From: Gemmatimonadales bacterium
Lineage (GTDB): Bacteria > Gemmatimonadota > Gemmatimonadetes > Gemmatimonadales > JACORV01
Reading direction: 5' to 3'
Assembly (NCBI GenBank): GCA_035502185.1
Contig: DATJUT010000018.1
Location: 1 to 58,584 of the forward strand
Length of the DNA stretch: 58,584 bases
Positions 16,986 through 25,775 of this stretch are shown here, one piece after another (positions within the stretch are counted from its first letter, which is position 1; each line of letters opens with the position of its first letter). The notes beneath the pieces are model-generated. The model was not told the DNA's origin. It saw only the letters and a list, made by a program, of their open reading frames with translations, and did no database searches. Made by a program: the position numbers and the translations under genes.

Positions 16986-18665
16986 GTGCGCCGCTCCTCC
17001 GTGCTCTCGGCCCCTGCGATCCTGCAGGACATCTGGGAAACCCGCGTGGGCCGGGTCCTCGCCTCCCTGGGCCTCGGCAGCGTCCGCGTCACCATTCTCA
17101 CCCTGGCCGTCCTGGCGACGCTGATCCCGGCGCTCGCCACCAGCGCCATCTCCTACCGGCAGAACCGCAGGGCCATCCGGGCGAAGCTGGACGAGCAGCT
17201 GTCCCACGCGAGCAGCCGGGCCGCCCGGGAGATGGGCCTGTGGCTCAAGGAACGCGTCTACGACCTGCGCGTGTTCGCCTCGTCGTACGAGGTCACCGAG
17301 AACATCGAGGGCTCGACGCCGCAGACCCGCCGGCGGCTCGTGGACTACCTCGCCTCGGTCAAGGAACGGGTCGCGGACTACGTCGAGCTGATGGTGGTGG
17401 GGTCCGACCTCAAGATCGTGGCCAGCAGCCAGCGGGTGCCCGGCCGGCTGCATTTCACCGGCAGCTGGCTCCGCCAGGCGAGTCTCGGCGACGCCGTGCT
17501 CGGCGACCCGGTGTTCGGCGACGCGTCCGCGCCGACGACCATCGAGATCGCCGTGCCCATCCAGAGCCCCGGCGGCCAGTTCCTCGGCGTGCTCGCCGGC
17601 CGGCTCAACTTCCAGGGCGCCGAGCGGCTGCTGCAGGAGGAAGTGGACGGCAGCGAATCGCGCGCCGCCGTCGTGCAGGCCGGGGGCCGGGTGATCGCGG
17701 CGGCCGGCGGCAGCTTCACGACGCTCCCCGAGGAGACCCTGCGGCAGCTCCAGCACGCCGACAGCACTGCGGCCTCGTACCGGTCCCCGGACGGGGTCTC
17801 CGTCCTCGGCGTCTCGGCGCCCGTCCCGAGCTCGGAGTGGAGCGCCGTCGTCGAGATCCCCGCGTCGTCGGCCTTCAAGGACATCCGGCGGATGCGCGAC
17901 GCGACCATCCTGCTCGTGCTGGTGCTGCTGGCGGTGGTCGGCTCGCTGGCCTACGCCCTGGGCCTGCTCATCGTCCACCCGCTCGACCGGCTCAGCCTCG
18001 CGGCCAACCGCGTCGCCGGCGGCGACCTGAACGTGGCCGTCCCGGCGTCCGGCGGCGGCGAGCTGTCCCACCTCACCGGCGTGTTCAACGATATGGTGCG
18101 CCGGCTGCGCGAGGGTCGCGTGGAGCTGGAGCGGCTGTCCGACACCGACGAGCTGACCGGCCTGGCCAACCGGCGGCGGCTGATGGCGGAGCTGGAGCGC
18201 GAGGTGCGGCGCAGCGACCGGCACGGGCACCCCTTCGGGATCCTGATGCTGGACGTGGACCGCTTCAAGAAGTTCAACGACACCTGGGGCCATCCGGCGG
18301 GCGACGCCGCCCTGAAGCGCGTCGCCGACACGCTGCGCGAGCAGGTGCGCGACGTGGATACGGTGGCGCGCTACGGCGGCGAGGAGTTCACGGTGATCCT
18401 GCCGGAAACGCCGGCCGCGGAAGCGGCGCGAGTCGCGGAGCGGATCCGCGCCGCCACCGAGAAGGACCGCTTCACGCCCGAGGGCGGCGGGACCGAGCTC
18501 ACCATCACGGTGTCCGTCGGCTATGCGGAGTTCCCCGAGCACGCCGGGAGCCCGGACGCCCTCATCGAGGCCGCGGACCGGGCCCTGTACCGCTCCAAGC
18601 AGTCGGGCCGCAACCGCGTGAGCGCCGCCGAGCGCTCGCGGGCCAACACCAAGGCCGGCGGCTAG
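16986..18665 (+). CDS. Diguanylate cyclase: dCache sensor - HAMP - GGDEF
   Basis: 559 aa. Membrane segment 1 at about residues 33-55 (VTILTLAVLATLIPALATSAI), a 245-residue periplasmic Cache-type sensor (SYRQNRRAIRAKLDEQL, VPIQSPGGQFLGVLAGRLN), membrane segment 2 near 303-325, HAMP (VHPLDRLSLAANRVAGGDL), then GGDEF with intact GGEEF at 464-468. The product-inhibition site RDVD (455-458) lies exactly five residues before it. It should make cyclic di-GMP in response to a small extracellular ligand. The GTG start at 16986 has no Shine-Dalgarno; CATCTT at 16974-16979 may be a -10 box giving a leaderless mRNA. Its stop overlaps the convergent SH3 lipoprotein gene by 4 nt. Confidence 0.93.
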   Translation: MRRSSVLSAPAILQDIWETRVGRVLASLGLGSVRVTILTLAVLATLIPALATSAISYRQNRRAIRAKLDEQLSHASSRAAREMGLWLKERVYDLRVFASSYEVTENIEGSTPQTRRRLVDYLASVKERVADYVELMVVGSDLKIVASSQRVPGRLHFTGSWLRQASLGDAVLGDPVFGDASAPTTIEIAVPIQSPGGQFLGVLAGRLNFQGAERLLQEEVDGSESRAAVVQAGGRVIAAAGGSFTTLPEETLRQLQHADSTAASYRSPDGVSVLGVSAPVPSSEWSAVVEIPASSAFKDIRRMRDATILLVLVLLAVVGSLAYALGLLIVHPLDRLSLAANRVAGGDLNVAVPASGGGELSHLTGVFNDMVRRLREGRVELERLSDTDELTGLANRRRLMAELEREVRRSDRHGHPFGILMLDVDRFKKFNDTWGHPAGDAALKRVADTLREQVRDVDTVARYGGEEFTVILPETPAAEAARVAERIRAATEKDRFTPEGGGTELTITVSVGYAEFPEHAGSPDALIEAADRALYRSKQSGRNRVSAAERSRANTKAGG

Positions 18666-19408
18666 GGTCCCCCGGGCGCCACGCCCCGCACCAGTGCCTG
18701 GTGCACCCACGCGACGCGCCCGTCGGGCAAGGTCACCCGCATCCAGTCCTGCGCCCAGGCGTACGCCGTGAGCGTCGTGCCGGCCGCCACCGTGGTGACC
18801 AGGTCGGCGTTGGCGCGGGGCGCCGAGCGGAGATTGGCGCGCGCGGTGGTCGTGATCTGCACCGGCACCACGAAGGTCCGCTCGCCGGCGCGCGACACCG
18901 ACCCGCCCTGGGCCAGCCGCCCGCGGCCGGCGGTCGCCACGCGCTTGGCCTGCGTCGCCAGGTAGACGGCGCCGCCGTAGTTCGCGGCGTCGAACGCCCC
19001 GCTCGCGGCGCGCAGGGCCGCCTCGGCCTGCCGCGCTTCCGGCGGCGCCTGCCCGCCGGCGCCGCCCCGGAGCTGCTGGATCGTGACCTCGGCTTCGGCG
19101 ATCGCGGAGGCCGCCTCCGCCCGGGTCGCGACGCTCCTGAGCCGCGCCATCGCCCGCACCACGTCCGTGGTCGCCTGGTCGAGCTGCCGCGTCGCGTCCG
19201 CCAGCTGGGCGGAGCGCTCGAGCAGGCTCATCTTGAGCCGGGCTGCCTCGCGCTCGAGATCCGGATCGCGCACGGTCACGGTCTCGGTCACGACCCGCAC
19301 GATCGCCGGCGGCGGCGGGGCGGAGACCGGCGCCGGATCGGCCGGCGGCGGCTGCCTGGCGCCACAGGCGGTCAGTGCGACCGCGAGCAGGACGAGCGTG
19401 AAACGCAT
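18662..19408 (-). CDS. SH3-domain lipoprotein with coiled-coil region
   Basis: 248 aa from ATG 19408, which gives a clean lipoprotein signal (VLLAVALTAC). After a Pro-rich linker, residues about 40-130 are heptad-like and alanine-rich (REAARLKMSLLERSAQLADATRQLDQATTDV), probably a coiled coil. The C-terminal 70 residues are a bacterial SH3 (SH3_3) domain: ANLRSAPRANADLVTTV, GTTLTAYAWAQDWMRVTLPDGRVAWVH. Such proteins usually bind peptidoglycan or envelope partners. It is convergent with the GGDEF gene. The longer frame back to 19459 would hide the signal peptide and is rejected. Confidence 0.85.
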   Translation of the reverse strand: MRFTLVLLAVALTACGARQPPPADPAPVSAPPPPAIVRVVTETVTVRDPDLEREAARLKMSLLERSAQLADATRQLDQATTDVVRAMARLRSVATRAEAASAIAEAEVTIQQLRGGAGGQAPPEARQAEAALRAASGAFDAANYGGAVYLATQAKRVATAGRGRLAQGGSVSRAGERTFVVPVQITTTARANLRSAPRANADLVTTVAAGTTLTAYAWAQDWMRVTLPDGRVAWVHQALVRGVAPGGP

Positions 19409-19602
19409 GCGGTATCCCCGTTCGATCGGCGAGGCGGCCGGCGGCGGCCGCCTAAGCAAACTGCAGCGCCGGGGGCGCGACGGCTAGGCGGGGCGTCCTG
19501 GGAACACCCCCTGCGGCGCGTACCACGGAACCGGCGCGGCCCGGCGGGGGATGCGTCCCGTCCCCCGCGCCGGTACTGTTCCGCCATGACACCGCGCCGG
19601 CC

Positions 19603-20982
19603 GTGACCGCCGCCTCCGGACGCGCCGGTACCGCGACGAGCCTTCGCCTCGCGCAGCGCCATCTGCCGCTCCTCCTCGTAGTCGCCGTGTTCCTGTTCCA
19701 GCTCGACCGGCTCCTGTCCTTCACCCTCAGGAACGCGGTGAACGTCCTGTACTGGGACCAGTGGGATTTCTACACGCCGTTCTTCGAGCACGCCTCCGCG
19801 TGGCGCATCTTCGCCTGGCAGCACGGTCCGCCGCGGCTCGGCCTCGGCTCCCTGCTTGCCTGGCTGGTCGCCGACCTCACGCGCTGGAACGTCAGGGCGG
19901 AGGCGGTGGCGATCGTCGCCATCGTCGCCGTCGCCGCCGTGGCGGCGCTCGTCCTCAAGCGTGCGCTCTTCGGCCCGCTGGCCCTCAGCGACGTGGTCAT
20001 CCCGCTGCTGCTGCTCAGCTGCGCGCAGCACGAGGTGCTCGTCGGCGTCACCGATCCCTCGCACGGACCCTTCCCGCTGCTGCTGGCCGTGCTCGTCTGC
20101 CTCGCCTGGCTGCAGCACGACCGGCGGGTGCGCTACGCGCTGGTCCTGGCCGTCAACTTCCTGATGATCTACACCGCCTTCGGATGGTTCATGGGGCTCG
20201 TCACGCCGGCGCTGCTGGCGCTCGACTGCGTCCACGCCGCCCGCGCGGGACGGAGGGGCGCCCTCGCCGGCGGCATCACGGCGCTGGCCGCGGCGCTGCT
20301 CTCGCTCGCCTCCTTCTTCGTCGGCTACACCTTCGTGCCCGGGGTCGAGGCGTTCCACTTCCCGTATCGCAACGTGCTGGCCTATCCGTGGTACGCCGGA
20401 CTGGTGTTCGCCAACGTCGTCGGGCTCAAGGCGCACGACGGCGCGCTGGCCTCCGTCGCCGGGCTGGCGCTCCTGGCCTGCGTGGCGGGCGCACTGGTCG
20501 GCCAGCTCCGCGTCCCGGCCGGGGGGGACGGGAACGGGGAGCGGGCGAGCCGGGTCGCCGTGATCCTGCTCGGATTCAGTCTGCTGTTCGGCCTCGGCGC
20601 GGCCGTCGGCCGCGTGCATCTCGGTGCGGACAGCGCCGACAGCTCCCGTTACTACCTCTATGCCGTGGCCGGCGTCCTCGGGCTGTACTTCCATCTCCTC
20701 ACCGTGAGGAGAACGGCAGTGCGGCGCGCCGGCCTGGGGCTGCTGGTGGCCGGCTCGCTCGTCGCCGGACTCCACCTGACGCGCCTGGACCGGGACACGG
20801 TCAACCGCGAGGCCAACGGGAAGCGGGAGTGGAAAGCCTGCTACCTCGCGACCGCGGACATCGCCGGCTGCGACCGGGCCGCGGCGTTCGCGATCTACCC
20901 GCATCCGGAGGCGACGGCGCTGCAGGCCAAGCTGGATTATCTCAAGCGCAACCAGCTGAATCTCTTCGCCGGCGATCCCTAG
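19603..20982 (+). CDS. Polytopic inner-membrane protein, unknown family
   Basis: 459 aa with about ten hydrophobic segments (LPLLLVVAVFLFQL, AVAIVAIVAVAAVAALVL, VVIPLLLLSC, LLLAVLVCLAWL, VASVAGLALLACVAGALV, VAVILLGFSLLFGLGAAV). The first large periplasmic loop carries LYWDQWDFYTPFF, like the Asp-containing loop of GT-C fold glycosyltransferases. A soluble tail at 400-459 contains REWKACYLATADIAGCDRA. This could be a membrane glycosyltransferase or a flippase-like protein, but no signature is decisive. The GTG at 19603 is the only plausible start. It is flanked by convergent glycerate kinase. Confidence 0.75.
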   Translation: MTAASGRAGTATSLRLAQRHLPLLLVVAVFLFQLDRLLSFTLRNAVNVLYWDQWDFYTPFFEHASAWRIFAWQHGPPRLGLGSLLAWLVADLTRWNVRAEAVAIVAIVAVAAVAALVLKRALFGPLALSDVVIPLLLLSCAQHEVLVGVTDPSHGPFPLLLAVLVCLAWLQHDRRVRYALVLAVNFLMIYTAFGWFMGLVTPALLALDCVHAARAGRRGALAGGITALAAALLSLASFFVGYTFVPGVEAFHFPYRNVLAYPWYAGLVFANVVGLKAHDGALASVAGLALLACVAGALVGQLRVPAGGDGNGERASRVAVILLGFSLLFGLGAAVGRVHLGADSADSSRYYLYAVAGVLGLYFHLLTVRRTAVRRAGLGLLVAGSLVAGLHLTRLDRDTVNREANGKREWKACYLATADIAGCDRAAAFAIYPHPEATALQAKLDYLKRNQLNLFAGDP

Positions 20983-20993
20983 CGCCGAGCGCC

Positions 20994-21012
20994 CCGGCCG
21001 GCCGCCGGCCGG
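20994..21012. terminator. Palindromic hairpin between convergent genes
   Basis: CCGGCCGG (20994-21001), loop CCG, CCGGCCGG (21005-21012). It lies between two genes that converge at 20982 and 21055. No U tract follows, so it is only a candidate bidirectional stop. Confidence 0.35.
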
Positions 21013-21054
21013 CCCGGGACCGGGTCCAGGGCAGCGCTCCCGGCTCGGAAGCGG

Positions 21055-22359
21055 CTACCGGGCGGCGCTCCGCACGGCGACGACGAGGTCGGCGACGTTG
21101 GCGCCCGTGCTTCCCGTCTCGAGAGCGTGGGGCACGCGCGCGAAGAAGCCGTAGGAGTCGTTGGCCACGAGATGCGCGGCGGGGTCGGCGCCGGCCCGCC
21201 GCGCATCGCGCCGCGTGACCGCGTCGGCGATCGCCCCGGCCAGCTCGCCGTTGTCGCGGCCGTCGCTCGCCAGGGTGAGCACCAGCTCGTCGTCGTGCAC
21301 CTCGGGCAGCGCGGCCAGCGCCAGCTCGAGGTTCCGGCCGCCGCGGCCCCGGCCGCGAACCGTGACCGTGGTCTCGCCGCCGTAGAGGTGCGCCGTGCCG
21401 GGTGGCGCCGCACGCAGCTCTCGCACCACCCGCGCGGCGGCCTCGCGCGCCTCGCCCGCCAGCGTCGCGGTCCGCACCTCCGCCACCAGGCCCTCTCGCC
21501 CGGCGGCCGCCGCCATCGCGTTCAAGGCCAGCCGGTTCGACACCAGCTCCACGTTCTTCACGCCGTCGAAGCTCGCAGCGTCCTTCGGCGTCTCGACCAG
21601 CCGGAAGCGCTCGAGCCCGGCCGACGCCGGCAGGCCGTAGCGCGCCAGCACCCGCTCCGCGTCCCCCACGGTGCTCGGGTCGCGCACCGTCGGCCCCGAC
21701 GCCACGAGGTCGGGCGTGCCGCCCGGGACGTCGGAGAAGACGAGGCCCAGCACGCGCGCGGGCCGCGCCGACGTCGCCAGCTGTCCGCCCCGCGCCAGGG
21801 ACGCGTGCTTGCGGACCGTGTTGACCTCCCGGATGGTCGCCCCCGAGCGGACCAGCGCGTCGAGCACGGCGCGCTCGTCCTCGACGGATCCTCCCTCGGG
21901 CGGGAGGCACAGGAGGGTGGATCCGCCGCCGGACACCACGCACAGGACGACGTCGTCGGGGCGGCCGCCCGCGAGGAAGCGCAGGATCTCCCGCGTGGCC
22001 GCGACGTTCGCGGCGGACGGCAGCGGGTGCGTCCCGCTGAGGACGCGGAGGCCGGGCAGCCGGTGCGGGCCCGCCTCCGCGACGTCGAGCACGATGCCGT
22101 CGGTGAGCCGCCGGCCGAGCGTCGCGACCAGGGCGCCGGCGGCCGCGGTCGCGCACTTGCCGACGGCGACCAGCCGCAGCCGGCCGGCCGGCCCGAGCCG
22201 CAGGGCCTCGCCCGCGACGCGGAGCAGATCGCCTTCGAGAGTCACTTCACGCCGGATGACGGGGGCGGTGTCGATCGCCGCGAGCGCGGCCTCGGCGATG
22301 GCGAGCGCCGCACGACGGGCGGGTGTGACGGCGAGCGCGGCGCGGTTGCGGATGGGCAC
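21055..22359 (-). CDS. gckA: Glycerate 2-kinase (MOFRL/DUF4147 family)
   Basis: 434 aa, normal for GckA/GLYCTK-type kinases, which phosphorylate D-glycerate to 2-phosphoglycerate in the cytoplasm. The N-terminal DUF4147 domain is seen in RLVAVGKCATAAAGAL, GTHPLPSAANVAATREIL, CVVSGGGSTLLCLP and REVNTVRKHASLARGGQLA. The C-terminal MOFRL domain is seen in GGETTVTVRGRGRGGRNLELALA and LASDGRDNGELAGAIAD. GTG start. It is divergent from the tungstate operon with 102 bp between. No glycolate or glycerate pathway neighbours are present. Family assignment is secure; the substrate is by family. Confidence 0.93.
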   Translation of the reverse strand: MPIRNRAALAVTPARRAALAIAEAALAAIDTAPVIRREVTLEGDLLRVAGEALRLGPAGRLRLVAVGKCATAAAGALVATLGRRLTDGIVLDVAEAGPHRLPGLRVLSGTHPLPSAANVAATREILRFLAGGRPDDVVLCVVSGGGSTLLCLPPEGGSVEDERAVLDALVRSGATIREVNTVRKHASLARGGQLATSARPARVLGLVFSDVPGGTPDLVASGPTVRDPSTVGDAERVLARYGLPASAGLERFRLVETPKDAASFDGVKNVELVSNRLALNAMAAAAGREGLVAEVRTATLAGEAREAAARVVRELRAAPPGTAHLYGGETTVTVRGRGRGGRNLELALAALPEVHDDELVLTLASDGRDNGELAGAIADAVTRRDARRAGADPAAHLVANDSYGFFARVPHALETGSTGANVADLVVAVRSAAR

Positions 22360-22423
22360 GCCCTAGTCTAGCGCGCGCGGCGGCGCGGGCCAACGTGGCG
22401 ACGCGCGCGGAGCGGGGCGAGTC

Positions 22424-22453
22424 TCGGCATGCTGCGAATCCCGACTGTATTAT
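22424..22453 (+). promoter_or_regulatory. Promoter of the tungstate transporter operon
   Basis: TCGGCA (22424-22429) and TATTAT (22448-22453) with 18 bp between. The -10 box ends 8 nt before the tupA ATG at 22462, so the transcript would start at or next to the start codon (leaderless). No Shine-Dalgarno is seen. Confidence 0.55.
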
Positions 22454-22461
22454 AGGAACCC

Positions 22462-23331
22462 ATGAGTCTTCGCCGCGTCGCACTGGCGCTGCTCACCGCC
22501 ATCGGTGCCTGCAGGGCCGACGGCCGCTCGACGAGGGCCGGCCAGGGCAAGCCCGGGTCCCCGGCCACGGGTGGCTCGATCATTCTGGCCACGACCACGA
22601 GCACGCAGGACAGCGGACTGCTGGACTCGCTCGTCCCGTTGTTCACCGCCGCGACCGGGATCGACGTCAAGGTGATCGCGGTGGGCTCCGGTGCCGCGCT
22701 CGAGCTGGGTCGCCGGGGCGACGCGGACGTGGTCCTCAGCCACGCGCCGGACGCCGAGCGCGGGTACGTCGCCAGCGGCGACCTGATCGAGCGCCGGCTG
22801 GTCATGCACAACGACTTTCTCGTGGTGGGACCGGCGGCGGATCCCGCACGCGCGGAGGGCCACCCGTTGCGCGAGGGCCTGGCGCTGATCGCGCGCACCG
22901 GTCCGGTCATTTCCCGGGCCGACGGCTCCGGCACCGACAAGAAGGAGCTCGCCCTCTGGCACCAGGGGGGCATCGATCCCGCTCGCGTGGCCGGACGCGA
23001 GATGACCGGTCAGGGCATGGGCGCGACCCTGCAGGTCGCCGAGCAGCGCCAGGGCTACGCGCTCACGGACCGGGCCACGTATCTGGCGCTGCGGCCGCGG
23101 CTGACGCTGGTCCCCGTCCTCAGCGGCGATCCCGGGCTCATGAACGTGTACCACGTCTACGTCGTGAACCCCGCCCGCCATTCCCGGGTGCACCTGGCCG
23201 AGGCGCGGGCGTTCGTGGATTTCCTGGTGGGCGCCGGCGCGCAGGAGCTGATCGGCGCGTTCGGGCGCGCCCGCTACGGCGAGCCCCTGTTCGTGGCGGA
23301 TGCCGGGAAAGCGGACCCGACCGGGAACTGA
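22462..23331 (+). CDS. tupA: Tungstate ABC transporter, substrate-binding lipoprotein
   Basis: 289 aa. Lipoprotein signal (ALALLTAIGAC), then the TupA hallmark TTTSTQDSGLLD that coordinates the oxyanion, followed by VIAVGSGAALELGRRGDADVVLSHAP, RADGSGTDKKELALW and the C-terminal VYVVNPARHS. It captures tungstate in the periplasm for TupB/TupC. The first gene of a three-gene operon; tupB follows after 27 nt. Molybdate uptake has its own genes just downstream in the opposite direction, which supports a distinct specificity here. Confidence 0.92.
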   Translation: MSLRRVALALLTAIGACRADGRSTRAGQGKPGSPATGGSIILATTTSTQDSGLLDSLVPLFTAATGIDVKVIAVGSGAALELGRRGDADVVLSHAPDAERGYVASGDLIERRLVMHNDFLVVGPAADPARAEGHPLREGLALIARTGPVISRADGSGTDKKELALWHQGGIDPARVAGREMTGQGMGATLQVAEQRQGYALTDRATYLALRPRLTLVPVLSGDPGLMNVYHVYVVNPARHSRVHLAEARAFVDFLVGAGAQELIGAFGRARYGEPLFVADAGKADPTGN

Positions 23332-23358
23332 CCGGCAACCTCGAGGGCAGCGACGGCT

Positions 23359-24003
23359 ATGGACGCTCAGCTGTGGCCGATCATCGGCCGGACGATCCTG
23401 ATATCGGGTGTCGCCACCGTCCTGGCCGTGCTCGCCGGAGCGCCGCTGGGCTACCTGATGGCGCGCAGCCGATTCCGCGGACGCACGCTGCTCCTGGCGC
23501 TGGTCAACACCGGCATGGGCCTGCCGCCGGTGGTCGTGGGGCTCGTGGTCTGGCTGCTGCTCGCCCGGTCCGGTCCCCTGGGCGCGCTCGACCTGATCTA
23601 CACCAAGCAGGCCATGATCGCGGCGCAGTTCGTCATCGGCCTGCCGCTGGTGGTGGGCGTCACGGCCGCGGCCGTGCAGGCCCTGCCGCGCGAGCTGCCC
23701 GACCTGCTGCTGTCGCTGGGCGCCGGACCGTGGCGGACGATGCTGCTCATCGCCCGGGAGGCGCGGCTGGGTCTCCTGGCGGCGCTGATGGCGGGATTCG
23801 GTGCGGTCATCTCCGAGGTGGGCGCCGCCATGACCGTGGGCGGCAACCTCCAGGGGAGCACCCGGGTGCTGGCCACCGCGATCGTCACGCTCACCGGCCG
23901 CGGCGAGATCGCCGCGGCGCTGATTCTCGGCGGACTGCTGCTGCTGATCGCGTTCGCCACGAACCTGGTGCTCACCGTCGTTCAGCAGCGCTCGGACCGG
24001 TAG
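23359..24003 (+). CDS. tupB: Tungstate ABC transporter permease
   Basis: 214 aa with five to six membrane segments and the permease EAA-type loop (ELPDLLLSLGAGPWRTMLLI). The opening IIGRTILISGVATVLAVLAGAPLGYLMARSRF and GMGLPPVVVGLVVWLLL are typical of TupB. ATG 23359. It forms the membrane channel with TupC as ATPase. 1 nt separates its stop from the tupC GTG start. Confidence 0.9.
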   Translation: MDAQLWPIIGRTILISGVATVLAVLAGAPLGYLMARSRFRGRTLLLALVNTGMGLPPVVVGLVVWLLLARSGPLGALDLIYTKQAMIAAQFVIGLPLVVGVTAAAVQALPRELPDLLLSLGAGPWRTMLLIAREARLGLLAALMAGFGAVISEVGAAMTVGGNLQGSTRVLATAIVTLTGRGEIAAALILGGLLLLIAFATNLVLTVVQQRSDR

Positions 24004-24004
24004 C

Positions 24005-24694
24005 GTGGACGTGGAGCTTCAGGGCCTGCGCTTCGAGCGGGATCACCGGCTGGTGCTCGACATTCCCTTCGCCAGGTTCGCATCGGGAAGGACGAGTGCC
24101 GTGCTGGGGCCGAACGGCGCCGGGAAGACCACGCTGCTCCGGCTGATCGCGGGCGTGGAGCAGCCGACGGCGGGAGTCATCCGCATCGGCGGCCGGCCGC
24201 TGTCGCGGCCGAGCGGGTCGCGCACGCCGACAGCCCTCTCCTTCCAGAGGCCGACGTTCGTGCGCGGCACCGTCCGGGACAACCTCGATCTCGCGCTGCG
24301 ACTGCGGGGCGTCCCGGCCGCCGAGCGGCGGACCAGGATCGGCGACGTGGCCGCGCGCTGCGGCCTCGAGCGGCTGCTGGACCGGCCGGCGGGCAGGCTG
24401 TCGGGCGGCGAAGCGCAGCGCACCGGTCTCGCCCGGGCCCTGGTGCTGCGGGCGCCCGTCACGCTGCTGGACGAGCCGCTCAGTGGAGTGGACGCGGCGG
24501 GCCGCGCGCGCCTGCTGGCCGAGCTGCCCGCGCTCCTTTCGGAGTACGCCAGCACCACGATCGTGGTCACGCATCAACGCGACGAGGCGCTCGCGCTGGC
24601 GAGCACGATGAGCGTCCTGACCGACGGCCACCTCGAAGACGGCGCCCCGGCGGGGAGCGCGGACCAGCTCCGGGGCACGACTCCAACCGACTGA
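24005..24694 (+). CDS. tupC: Tungstate ABC transporter ATPase
   Basis: 229-aa ABC ATPase: Walker A GPNGAGKTT, Q-loop SFQRPTFVRG, signature LSGGEAQR, Walker B VTLLDEPLSG, H-loop VTHQ. No TOBE domain follows, unlike ModC. GTG start immediately after tupB. It powers tungstate import. It ends 7 bp from the convergent end of modC. Confidence 0.92.
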   Translation: MDVELQGLRFERDHRLVLDIPFARFASGRTSAVLGPNGAGKTTLLRLIAGVEQPTAGVIRIGGRPLSRPSGSRTPTALSFQRPTFVRGTVRDNLDLALRLRGVPAAERRTRIGDVAARCGLERLLDRPAGRLSGGEAQRTGLARALVLRAPVTLLDEPLSGVDAAGRARLLAELPALLSEYASTTIVVTHQRDEALALASTMSVLTDGHLEDGAPAGSADQLRGTTPTD

Positions 24695-24701
24695 CCGGGC
24701 G

Positions 24702-25775
24702 CTAGCGGTAGGCCTTCACGCCCGTGGCCTTGAAGCCGGCGTACACCGGCAGGCCTGCGCGCAGGCCGAGGCCGGCGACCGCCTGGCGGGTGACCTCGGC
24801 CACGAGCGGAGGACTGGTGCCCAGCGCGACGCGGACCCGGTCGCCGGCCGGGGGCTCGGGCACGATCTCCACGACGGGGCCGCGGAACACGTTCTGCGCG
24901 CTGCCGGCGGGCGGCTCCGGGTAGAGCGTGATCTCCTGCGGATTGACCGTCAGGAACACGTCGCCGTCCACGCCGGGATCGGCCACCGCCAGCATCCCGT
25001 CGGCCGTGCGGACGTGGGCCACGCCGCCGGCATCGCGGCTCACCACCGAACCCCGCAGCAGGTTCACCCCGAGCAGGGTCGCGACGTAGGCGGAGCGCGG
25101 GTGCCGCAGCAGCTCGTCGCGGCCGCCCACCTGCGTGAGGCTCCCGTCCTCGATCACGGCGATGGTGTCGCCGAACACCGTGGCGTCCAGCGGGCTGTGG
25201 GTGACGAAGACGGTGGCCCCGGACAGCTCCGCCAGCAGCGAGCACAGCTCGCCGCGCACGGCTTGGCGGGTGCCGAGGTCCAGCGCCGAGAGCGGCTCGT
25301 CCAGCAGCAGCAGCCGTGGCTCGGTGACCGTCGCCCGCGCGAGCGCGACGCGCTGCTGCTGCCCGCCCGACAGCTCCGCCGGACGGCGGCGCGCCAGGGC
25401 CGTGATGCCCAGCCGGTCCAGCGCCGCGTCCACGCGCTCGCGCGCGGCGCCGCGCGGGAGGCCCCGGGCCCGCAGGCCGAACGCCACGTTCTCGTGGACC
25501 GTGAGGTGCGGGAACAGCGCGTAGTCCTGGGCGACGTAGCCCACCTCGCGCTCCCAGGCCGGCAGCTCGACTCCGGCCTCCGCGTCGAAGTACACGCGGT
25601 CGCCCACCGCGATGCGGCCGGCGTCGGGCCGGTCCAGGCCCGCGAGCAGGCGGAGCAGCGTCGTCTTGCCGGCGCCGCTCTCGCCCACCACGACGAGCGT
25701 GGCGCCTTCCGGCGTCTCGACGGCGACGTCGAGCGCGAAGCCGCCGCGCCGCTTAGCGAGCGTCGCCCGGAGCAC
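24702..25775 (-). CDS. modC: Molybdate ABC transporter ATPase
   Basis: 357 aa: ABC core with Walker A GESGAGKTT, Q-loop YVAQDYALFPHLTV, signature LSGGQQQR, Walker B LLLLDEPLSALD, H-loop VTHS. A C-terminal regulatory TOBE domain of about 65 residues follows (NVFRGPVVEIVPEP to VYAGFKATGVKAYR). GTG start inside the end of modB (23-nt overlap), so the two are translationally coupled. Last gene of the mod operon, facing tupC tail to tail. Confidence 0.92.
   Translation of the reverse strand: MLRATLAKRRGGFALDVAVETPEGATLVVVGESGAGKTTLLRLLAGLDRPDAGRIAVGDRVYFDAEAGVELPAWEREVGYVAQDYALFPHLTVHENVAFGLRARGLPRGAARERVDAALDRLGITALARRRPAELSGGQQQRVALARATVTEPRLLLLDEPLSALDLGTRQAVRGELCSLLAELSGATVFVTHSPLDATVFGDTIAVIEDGSLTQVGGRDELLRHPRSAYVATLLGVNLLRGSVVSRDAGGVAHVRTADGMLAVADPGVDGDVFLTVNPQEITLYPEPPAGSAQNVFRGPVVEIVPEPPAGDRVRVALGTSPPLVAEVTRQAVAGLGLRAGLPVYAGFKATGVKAYR

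Noticed and set aside
15384-18710. 1108-aa minus-strand frame and 1091-aa plus-strand frame covering the same DNA
   Set aside because: Both are fusions of a real gene with antisense of its neighbour, caused by high GC. The real proteins end at 16835 (minus) and begin at 16986 (plus).
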